From: Calonectria ilicicola
Lineage: Eukaryota; Ascomycota; Sordariomycetes; Hypocreales; Nectriaceae
Length of the DNA stretch: 64,000 nt
Assembly (NCBI GenBank): GCA_020809705.1
Contig: CP085832.1
Coordinates: 2,356,001-2,420,000, forward strand
Direction: 5' to 3'
Position numbers and translations under genes: made by a program. The notes under the pieces are model-generated. The model ran no database searches. It saw only the letters and a list, made by a program, of their open reading frames with translations, and was not told where the DNA came from. Shown here piece after piece: positions 55,646 through 64,000 of the stretch (positions within the stretch are counted from its first letter, which is position 1; each line of letters starts with the position of its first letter).

Positions 55646-58600
55646 CTTGGGAACCAGATCGCAAGGTCGGAAGAATGCCCAACACAAAGAAAGAGCAGTG
55701 CTCTGCGGGCGGCGGAGGGGCTCAGTAAATACATGATGTGACGTCTATATTTTGGAAACCTCCTGGTAATTGGTATTCCTATTTAGTGGGGTCGGGCTAC
55801 AGGGACTATCTGTATTTCTTATTCCTAACCGCCCCTCCCCCCAAAAAGGGGTGATCCATATCCGCAACTATTTCTTCTATTTTCTAGACACATGGCCGTT
55901 TATCCAGCATTCCACAGCCGTTTTATTGCTTTAAATCCAAGATGTTAATTTATTTTACCTCTTGGTTCTACAAGTCTTGTCACTACGTAGCTCAAATCAC
56001 CAGAATGCAAGGCGTTGAACCGCCTAGGCATCAACGGAGCTTGCGAGCAGCATTACCGCCACCACGGCCTCCCTTAGGTTCTGGACCACACGGAATTATC
56101 TCACTTCCCCACTTTGCCGATCGCACTGCAGCACACTAATGTCAGAGTTGTGCAACTATCGAATTTCACAAGGCGATTGGCGGCGATCATGGGCTGGGAG
56201 TGGGCCGGCCCGGCAGATAGGCAGACAGACGTCGACCAGTGCAAGGGTTAAATGTCGTTCGCCAAGTCTCACATTTCGGGTGAGTGGCGTATTTGACAAG
56301 ACGAGGTCATGCTAGCAAGCGAGACGGTCATGGATCTTGCTCTTGGACCACCATTGTCTTACCCCATTACTCGCCCAGCCCGCATTGCTAATGTATCTTT
56401 CAGCTACCAAATTGTTCCAATTATCAGTCAGTCAATATATGGTTCGTCGTGATGGGTGGGCAGTGATCAGCTAGGTAGCTCAAACTTGGCATTGCACGAT
56501 TGCACGAGGAGCACTGTGTGAATGCACCTTACAGTTATCATCCACGATATCCACAACGGACGTCCACAAACATACTTCAGACCAGTCTATATTAGGAAAT
56601 GCAACGGTGTCCAGCGCGCCCAACTGTAGGGAAGTGTTGGATCCCTGATGTCATTTGAGATATGGAGCCAGCGGTCAATGATGCATTATTATGATGAGCC
56701 ATGCCAAGAGCTGTCCGGGGGCGAGATGCACTAGCGGGTTGGATTTAAGCAATGACAGGTCGGGCTCTCGCAGCGCGCGCGCTGGATAGCAGCTCTGTCC
56801 ATTGATGGTGTCATGAGATCTCCCCTAAACTCCACTACACCGCATCGGCTACATATTTTTTATTTATTTATTCTTTTTTCGCCGGGTCGCCACCATGATT
56901 GCTATCATGCATCGGTTTATCAGCTCTAGCGGGATGGCTGTGCCGTGCCCTCAAGGCCTCAGAAATGTTTGAGTGGAGAAAGTGACCACCCGAACCGTTG
57001 AATATCCATGTTCAATGGAGTCCCTCTGCCAAATAAATCTCAGTAGAGCACGGTGTGGCGCTGAGTTAATGCAGTTGTGGTTGGTATGCCGAGGAAATTC
57101 ATCTATCATTCCGATCATTCTTGTGATAGTGATGATGCATGGTCAGATGCCCCAAACCCATCAGCACAGCGGGCTAGGTTATGGCAAGTCAACGATGATG
57201 ATGATGATGATCATAAAATCCACAAAGTCTAAAGCCAATTGCTCGAAATAATTGCACTCAGTAGCTAAGGAGAAAAAAAAATCCACCCCGATTTTGAGCG
57301 TTCTATGTTACTAGAGGTGCTCACACACACTCGAGAATGACCCCTGTATATTGCGTGCTTTCCATCAGACGTATTCAATCATGGCCGTGTCGGTAAACTC
57401 ATGGTGGGATAAGGAGCTGTGTCAAGGCAATCGGGTATCCGGGTGTCAAGAAGCGAGACACGGGAGGAAGGCCTAACAGATGTATGTCAAGGTTTCGCCA
57501 ATAAAGCGCTTAGCGGCTCGACTCGTCGAAGTTGGGTGTGAGTCCCACTTGCACCAGCCAGTTGGATCTGAACAATCCACTTCAGCTAGCCCGCCTCTGC
57601 TGATCCGGCTTATTGTGGCTACCTTTGTCCCACTCATCGTGCTGGATCTTCAAGCTCAGATTGTCATTGCTGATTTTAGTTTGGTTAACGCGGCACCGTC
57701 CCGTGTCTATTCCTCGCCCAGCCAGCCACCAACCAGGTTAGTTTACGGCACACGGGCTCGGCGCAACCCGATGCCGCAGTTGAGCCGTGCCGTGTCTCGG
57801 GGAGTCCATCAGAAATTTCTCCACATTGACATTCCAGCCGTCTTTCGCCATCGCCCTGGTTGGCTCGGTCGACAGGCTACAAAGGTAGCGAGGGTGCATA
57901 AGTATCTCAAGTGGGCCCATCTTGAGAAGGGTCTTGGCTCATCTCCTCTTTTAATATCGCGGGGCAAAAGACTGGTAGCATGGAGTCGTATCTCCATCTT
58001 CATGTCAATTTCTAAAATGAGATTAATAATGTTGATCAATCTCTCCGAGTAATAATATAGCCATGATCATACTTGCCCCTAACATAAACATTCTCGCTCC
58101 CCCAAGTATAGCTGTGTGGGCTAAGCGCCATATGCTCGCTGATTAATATTTTGATGGCTATTTCTTCTAAATCCCCCCACATAATATGTGCTTTTTTCTG
58201 CTAGTGACTCCCCTACAACAATATATGCCCTCTGGAGAAGAGAGAATCGAATGCCTCATGCTGGGCAACCTGGCCTTTTCGGTGCAAGAGAACACGAATT
58301 TACTCGTGCACCCTAGGGCCCAGTCATATAGCAGTCAGACAACATTGTGCAGCACAATCATTTGCTCTTGTCTTAACCCTCGTTTGGAATCAATTTCATG
58401 ATGAATTGGAAAGTCATTTTATCCCAAAAGAGCCAAATCGGGTGCAGATTTTATGACGGATACTCTTGGTGATCATGAGTGGAATTTCGTCTTGGACATG
58501 GCTTCGAACGCCTTGAGAATATACTACTAGTCCGTTCGTGACATTAGTTCTGTCGGAATTGGAAGATATATAACAACATATGCCCGTCACAGTTCCTCAT

Positions 58601-58939
58601 AACAACCCTTGCAACTCCTTTAGTCAACCTGATCTGCAACCACCCTACGGTTGCCGCAATTTCTTCGTGATACAGGTTCGTTAGATTTGTGAGCAAACTT
58701 GAATTGATAGGTGTAGATACAAACTCAAAGGGAACTATCTCGTTAGACATCTACCTGGCTTATGTTGGAGTAGATTATTTTTTATTATCATTATCGTTGT
58801 TTGGTGGACGAATTGTAGGATCCAATTATTCTTCAATTAGCTTAAATCAGCTGTCTAGTTTGCATTAAAGGTCAATTTAATTGTATCTCAGTTGCCTTTT
58901 TAAAATAGTTTCATATCACAAACACTTGATGGCTCCACT
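55646..58939. other. Gene-free region of 3.3 kb
   Basis: The longest frame is 190 codons on the plus strand (57480-58052); its sequence has a hydrophobic stretch but no domain or family I know. A (GAT)n microsatellite is at 57194-57211. No RNA gene is recognised. Confidence 0.5.
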
Positions 58940-60336
58940 TCATCCACCTTCAAGCTCAGCATGAGTATCGTCACTTCTCTTCCTACTATCACAAACACTA
59001 TCCTCTTCAGTGGCCCCAGAAATTGATGCCGCCAATCTTCTAGTCTCAGTCCCTTCTCCATTCAATTCGGTCCTCATAACCATAGACGGCTGGCTGAGCA
59101 TTGGTCGCTTTTTATTTGAGCCGAAGTACGGTCTGAGAGATGGCAGGCATGCAATTACAATCCCAAGGTTGCACTCTATTGTATTCCAGAATACTTTCAA
59201 GTCCGTTAGCCATTTATTCTGGAAAATTTAAGCCTGATAAAAGTCTCCACATACTGACGGTGCTGAAGGGCACATCACTTCCCCTGCCTTTTTCCGATTT
59301 GTGCACGACTTCGAATCTCATAATGGCACAAGCAATTGTAATCAGGCCCAAAAGGAACGTTAGATACAGACCTATTTTAAGCGACTTTCGAACATTTAGC
59401 TCAGGAATAATTAGCCAAGGCAGAATGAAAACTTGAACTCTTGTTAAAAAACGGTACCTCTTTCACAAAACATTTAACTACACTTACCTAAAATATCACC
59501 AGCTGTGCTCAGGGCCCAGCAGATGTGGTAAATTATTTTCCCTTTGAGCATTCCGCATGTCCCATTATATCGCGCAGTCCTGGCAGAATCAGTTTCCAGT
59601 TTAGTCAGAGGCTCCATGCTTTTTTTCATTCCTTCACAATGCATCATAATACATCTGCCACACTTACCAGAGTATCTCAACCGGATAGCACATGCGATAA
59701 ATAACTCCCATAGATGCTCCAAAGGCGAGTATTATATAGACAATGGTTGCCCATATAAGCATTCTCCTTTTTTGCATATATTGAGGGAATATTTGTAGAT
59801 ACATTGACAGTAGAGTTGCCCTACAAAGGTAGAGGGTCAAATGAAAAGGAATAAGGCCGAACCAATAGATCTAAAATGTGTCCATCAGCAGTGTGTAATT
59901 TGCAGCCCATGGTTAGCATAAACATACCTTCAAAATAGCTGGGATATCTGCAGGGTTACCAGGAAATCTTTCGAACGAGGTTCCAACCTCTTTGTCAAGT
60001 GCCCTGAGCTTTATCATGACAGCTGTATCAACAGTGGTGGCACACCCGCAAACCCAGGCAGCGACCATGAGGACATCACTGGTCATCACCCTCCGTTGCT
60101 GGATGTTCAGGCGCAGGTGAATACGAGCGACAATAACAGCCGCAGCAACAAATATTAGAAACCAACCCACGATCTAGGTAGAAAGGAGAGCATCCGTTAA
60201 TGAAGACGGCCAACAATAACCTTGGACAACGTACTTGGATTGGTACTGGTCCTATGCCATGCACCGGGTCGGATGGGCTGCGCGTCATCCTCCTCGTCTC
60301 AGTGGTGCGGAAGTATTCTGGGGAAGCCCAGGGCAT
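58940..60336 (-). CDS. Seven-TM rhodopsin-domain (PTH11-like) integral membrane protein
   Basis: Fungal 'rhodopsin domain' membrane protein, 359 aa, in six exons: 60336-60235, 60173-59928, 59870-59668, 59579-59488, 59437-59255 and 59193-58940. All five introns are GT-AG, and the summed exon length keeps frame. The conserved pattern is intact: VGWFLIFVAAAVIVARIHLRL, ILKIYWFGLIPFHLTLYLCRATLLSMYLQIFP, YHICWALSTAGDILVQVFILPWLIIPELNVRKSLKIGLYLTF, and IFWNTIECNLGIVIACLPSLRPYF. The tail is polar and Ser/Glu-rich, probably cytosolic. Relatives include PTH11-like putative receptors; molecular roles are mostly unknown and ligand binding cannot be inferred. It lies 471 bp from the first NIS synthetase gene on the same strand, often the arrangement at cluster borders. 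Confidence 0.85.
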
Positions 60337-60807
60337 TTTTCATTTAGAAATGACTCCACATCAGCTGGTTATCTGACTGGGAGTCTTCTTAACCGTGCTT
60401 AGTACGGTGGAAACACAAATATGTTCGGGAAAAATCATTGAGCACAGGGGGAATTGTCAAGCGAGTCACGTGGGGTGGTCGTGGCTTGAGGAGGCTGCAC
60501 TAAGTTCCCATGGCCGAACCAAATTTGTGTGAAATGACATCCATACATTGTGGCAAGGTTACTACAGTCGAATTATCCTAACCGAAGTGAGTTTTATGCT
60601 CTCATTAGCCAGCCATCTGATCAAGTCAGCTTGGCTAGTCTCTAACTCAGACCACCGCAACGCATTGGGGAAAAACTCTGGGGGTGGCGTTAGCTAGGGA
60701 ATCTACCTCTATTCCTTTTCCGTAACACAGTTACTAAGCATCTAATAACGGTCATCTTTTACCTTGCATAAAAGAGACTTGAGAATTCTATTCTTCATAC
60801 AGCTCAA
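60337..60807. other. Spacer between the rhodopsin-domain and first NIS genes
   Basis: Promoter region of the rhodopsin-domain gene and 3' flank of the NIS gene. No site array was recognised. Confidence 0.4.
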
Positions 60808-62406
60808 CTACAAGTATTTCAAACCTGCCTGCGCTTCTTGACAATGATGGAAGCGGTTTGGGATGGTCGTTGTTTTACATTCGCATTCCACACCAAACAG
60901 TTGCATAGAGAGATGGGATCTAGACTCGCAAACTGGGCTTTCCAACCATATCTGACGAGCTAGCTGATCTTCTATTGGAATTACCTTTTCCAACTCATAG
61001 CGGGCGACTTTCCATCCCGCCATACCTACTCCCAAAGCTCTCACCATAGAAGCAACATCACCATGGATGACACTGTGGATGTACCGATATACCTTTTCAG
61101 GCGAATCTGATTTGGTTAGGATCCATGAAGTATCAACTTCCAGCGAAGTAGACTTGGAGAAAGTTTCCCCGTGCACCCGAAACGAACCCAGATCCCGTAC
61201 AAAGAATCCACGGATCTTCCTAGTTGCCGGATCTAAGCGTATGAGCAAGTTTTGCATATGAGCTTGCAAGGCAAACGCATGCAGAAGAACTGGCGGTAGC
61301 ACTGCACGAAATAAATGGCCACAAAAATCTCGAAGCACTTCCAGCTTGTCCTCAAAAGTCTCATCTGGCCAGACATCTTGAATATGCTCAGCTAGGGCAG
61401 CACAAACAATGATTCTATCCCCGGTTTCAGCGGCGAGAGATTCAGTGCTTTGTCTAATGATGCAACCCAAGTGCTCACTTCTTGATGCTGCAGCTGCAGG
61501 TTCGCGAATCACGGTCAACGAGCCTCCGAAAGAGTCTGCCGCCTTTTCAATCACACAAAGAATTGGATCCATCCGATGGCCAATCGTAATGGCCCACGGC
61601 CTGATGGTTCGTACGATGGACGTTATTTTGATACCAAGTGGTATTTTGATGCAGAAATCGACATGGGGAATTGAGATGCTTCGTACAGAGCTCTGTGGCC
61701 GTCCAGTGATGGTGTGCGGAAGCACCTCGACTTCGGGGAAAGCTTTCTTCACATTTTGCAGCTGAAACTCGTGGACCGGGAAAATGATGTGGTCTTCCAC
61801 AACTTGGTTGGCAGGAACAAGTTTGCGGATACATTCATCATAATCCCCAACAGTCGTCATTTCAGTCCGTGGAAGACTCACAAAACAAATTTTGGCAGTC
61901 TCAAAATCATCCACCATTGGATACCTGCACTTGTGCCATGGATGCATCCCATGCCCTTCCACAATTGCTTGCTCCCAATCAATAGGCGGTGAATCAATCG
62001 TCAGGGACCAGTTGCGTCGATACGCTATTTCCAAGTTTCGAACCGAATTTTCAAACTCGTTGCAGATCCCTTCAATTCTTTTGGGGTCCAATTTTGCCCA
62101 AGTACCAAAGATGCGGATCAACTGCGCGCCATCTGACACGATATTTTGGTTGTAGGTTACATCGCCAGATATTTCGGTCGCATGAACGGCGCCATGAAAT
62201 CTAAGAGGCGTAGGAAGATTGATCCGGATTGTCTCATCGATGTTTTCGTATGATAAAATAATACGGTCGCTAGTAAATTTGGAAGTTACGAGGTGCTCGT
62301 TTATCAAACAGGCTGCTACCCGTGATAGCGACGCACGTTCTGCTCGATGTCTTTCCCGTGATTTAGACACGGGGAAAGTAATAACTTCGGAAAGCAATGA
62401 TCCCAT
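60808..62406 (-). CDS. IucA/IucC-type NRPS-independent siderophore (NIS) synthetase 1
   Basis: Predicted ATP-dependent synthetase that couples a polycarboxylic acid such as citrate to amines or alcohols, 532 aa, single exon. IucA/IucC features: GHGMHPWHKCR at 151-161 (usual form GHPxHPxxKxR), GIKITSIVRTIRPWAITIGHR at 258-277 (the nucleotide-binding S/T-x-x-R-T-I region), and SFGGSLTVIREPAAAA at 292-307. The C-terminal FhuF-like half has HAFALQAHMQNLLIRLD at 376-392 and GFFVRDLGSFRVHG. The Pro-to-Gly change in the first motif is unusual but the His and Lys are kept. Length is slightly below the 570-620 aa of bacterial members. It is divergent from a second synthetase gene across 491 bp, so both probably act in one pathway. 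Product unknown. Confidence 0.88.
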   Translation of the reverse strand: MGSLLSEVITFPVSKSRERHRAERASLSRVAACLINEHLVTSKFTSDRIILSYENIDETIRINLPTPLRFHGAVHATEISGDVTYNQNIVSDGAQLIRIFGTWAKLDPKRIEGICNEFENSVRNLEIAYRRNWSLTIDSPPIDWEQAIVEGHGMHPWHKCRYPMVDDFETAKICFVSLPRTEMTTVGDYDECIRKLVPANQVVEDHIIFPVHEFQLQNVKKAFPEVEVLPHTITGRPQSSVRSISIPHVDFCIKIPLGIKITSIVRTIRPWAITIGHRMDPILCVIEKAADSFGGSLTVIREPAAAASRSEHLGCIIRQSTESLAAETGDRIIVCAALAEHIQDVWPDETFEDKLEVLRDFCGHLFRAVLPPVLLHAFALQAHMQNLLIRLDPATRKIRGFFVRDLGSFRVHGETFSKSTSLEVDTSWILTKSDSPEKVYRYIHSVIHGDVASMVRALGVGMAGWKVARYELEKVIPIEDQLARQIWLESPVCESRSHLSMQLFGVECECKTTTIPNRFHHCQEAQAGLKYL

Positions 62407-62897
62407 GACAAATGCTCTAAAAAGCGAGGATGGGTGAACGTGGAGCGAAAGTTGGCCCTAATTCGCCATGGCCGGAGGCATGACTTAAAAGCCAATTGGG
62501 TCAGTATGTGGTATTCTCCGAGAAAACGCACCATGACATAATTTCCACGTCGGTGAGTATTTTTTAGGGGTTCGTTTGCCGGATGGTACAGGACGGGATA
62601 TAGCGTCGTCAGCCACGCGCCAGCTAAGGAAATCAGCCAATAGTCAAGAGCATACATCTAATTCAAATTCAGACAACACATAGCACTAACTGGCTTGGTC
62701 ATGCTGCAGGATAAGCGTGCGATATTCCATGTTCCTGTGAGGGTGGCGGCAAAGCGTAAGCCCCATCAATGGTAGTCATGCCGATTTCCCGTCAGGACGT
62801 GTCCATAAACCTACAGTGTCAATTTTAATTAACGTGTCCTATCCATACTCTCTTCTTTTTTTTTACCTTCGTAATAAGCTCATAATAATTTCTGATA
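62407..62897. promoter_or_regulatory. Divergent promoter of the two NIS synthetases with GATA-type sites
   Basis: TTCTGATAA at 62890-62898 matches eight of nine positions of the iron-responsive GATA consensus ATCWGATAA and overlaps the start codon of synthetase 2. A second core GGATAAG lies at 62709-62715. A T9 tract is at 62857-62865. Repression by an SreA-type factor under iron sufficiency is an inference. Confidence 0.45.
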
Positions 62898-64000
62898 ATG
62901 ACGGCTCAATCCAGGACTGAAGTGGCTCGCTTCGAAACCACCAGGCGCCTTTTAGCGCAGCTTGTAAATGAAGGCCTCTGCTCTGCAACTTTGGAGTCCA
63001 CCGCAACAGACCACGCGCCGTGGCTTTGCCTGACAAGTCTCAAGAATTCTTCTGAGGGCGCGCGCATGATCAAGGTATGCTTCATCTCGGAAAGAGTAAC
63101 GCTAGATGCCAGTGGCCGGGTCGTCTCGTTGATCCGACCGCATCAATTGAGCGCACCTGTGCTATTGGAGTGCGATAATGAATCATCCTGTATGGAATTA
63201 GATCCAGGAGTGCTTTTCCAGTCAATATTTCCTTGGTTTGGAGACGATGATGACCAAGTCAAAAGCATGGGAGAGCAACTTGCACAAGAGCTTCAGAATG
63301 CAGCTGCAAACCAAGGTATAAACTGAACCACGCAGCCATTCGTGGCTCTTTCGCTAAACTTGGTTAGAAACTTGGCTTGAAATTGAGTCACAGCTTCCTC
63401 AATTGGATTTATTTAGTCCAGCGATCCAGTGGGAGAGAATTTTGACAACTGGCCACCCAACCCACCCTGTAAGCCATTGATTAAGTCGTGATACCTAGCA
63501 AAAATTTAACATGATATCCAAAGCTTCACAAAACACTTTACACACAACCTCCCTTGCCACAAATTGTCCCCGAGAAAATATGGCAAATGGTGTCTCCCGA
63601 AATTACTTTCCTCTCCGTGCCGCGCTCTCAGGTCCGCATATCTGGGCCATTCGAGAAGGTTTTAAATGATCTGCTACAAAGACTAAACATCGCTGGCTGC
63701 CCAGAGGATCGTGTGATAATTCCTAGTCTCACGCAACAGCAACCTGCAATTCTCTCTCGCTTTTTAGATGTGCAGGTGGTGGGTTCAGATCAAGCGCTGG
63801 CACAAGCTTCAATGCGCACCCTGAATCTCCGACCTGAGTTGCAATTCAAGTATCACTTGAAGCTTTCATTAGCTTGCCAGATCACTTCTGCCTTTCGCAC
63901 TATCACCCCATGGACCGTTCTAGGTGGAGCTGAAATTTCTGATCTGCTTGAAAAGCTTCTGCCGCCAGATATGTGGGTTTTCCGGGAAGTTGCTGGAGTG
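62898..64000 (+). CDS. IucA/IucC-type NIS synthetase 2, 3' end outside window
   Basis: Start at 62898; exons 62898-63315, 63368-63468 and 63524 onward, with introns 63316-63367 (GTATAA...TTAG) and 63469-63523 (GTAAGC...AAAG). Joined, they give the family order: RRLLAQLVNEGL, VVSLIRPHQLSAPVLLE, ENQETWLEIE-like junction, FSPAIQWERILTTGHPTHP followed by LHKT (substrate/ATP motif GHPxHPxxK), YTQPPLPQIVPEKIW, EITFLSVPR, then LRPELQFKYHLKLSLACQITSAFRTITPWTVLGG and LLPPDMWVFREVAGV. The frame is open to the window end, where roughly the first 330 residues are covered and the C-terminal FhuF-like half is missing. The motif is canonical here, unlike in synthetase 1, so the two are paralogues of different type. 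Confidence 0.9.

Noticed and set aside
57480..58052. 190-codon plus-strand frame in a 3.3 kb spacer
   Set aside because: Length alone is suggestive, but there is no domain and no promoter or intron signal; composition resembles the flanking spacer.

Overview
The window is nuclear DNA of a filamentous ascomycete (Pezizomycotina), most likely of the order Eurotiales. The signs are: short 45-140 nt introns with GTRNGT-type donors and CTAAC-like branch points; Zn2Cys6, bZIP/DUF3425, DUF7730 and rhodopsin-domain families; many MFS transporters; fungal TTAGGG repeats; and 5S rRNA fragments that resemble the Eurotiales 5S. The species cannot be named from sequence alone. Exon models below were built by hand from splice signals, frame and family conservation.

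Layout. 0-19 kb is a loose mix: a 3'-truncated secreted penicillopepsin-like protease, a small cysteine-rich secreted protein, an HGGG esterase, an MFSD1-like transporter with an in-frame stop, an SDR lacking the catalytic Tyr, a secreted GH3 glucosidase, a DUF7730 protein and an unrecognised 450 aa protein. 19.4-32.1 kb looks like a catabolic cluster: Zn2Cys6 regulator, metal-dependent cyclase/hydrolase, sugar-porter-type MFS, Dal5/Tna1-type MFS and a 1106 aa AtuA-DUF4387-CaiB/BaiF fusion. The two divergent promoters of the four non-regulator genes share the 8-mer TCGGYATY (six copies within 98 bp in one, two in the other), pointing to a local regulon.

32-48.8 kb holds a coiled-coil protein, a type-B carboxylesterase with a GC-AG intron and a 27-nt exon, an aldo/keto reductase pseudogene, a bZIP-like factor, a zinc alcohol dehydrogenase, a secreted SMP-30-like protein and a short KIN1-like kinase. 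Repeat debris lies between them: 5S-derived fragments and diverged repeats. 48.8-52 kb is gene-poor, with an AT-rich island carrying a probable solo LTR that has a target-site duplication. 52-55.7 kb encodes a secreted tyrosinase and a DHA2-type drug transporter.

The right end (58.9-64 kb) holds a seven-TM rhodopsin-domain protein and two divergently transcribed IucA/IucC-type (NRPS-independent siderophore, NIS) synthetase genes, the second cut by the window edge. A near-consensus GATA-factor site overlaps the start of the second. This is probably the edge of a fungal NIS metallophore cluster. The strongest candidates for a novel system are this NIS pair and the AtuA-fusion cluster with its promoter array.
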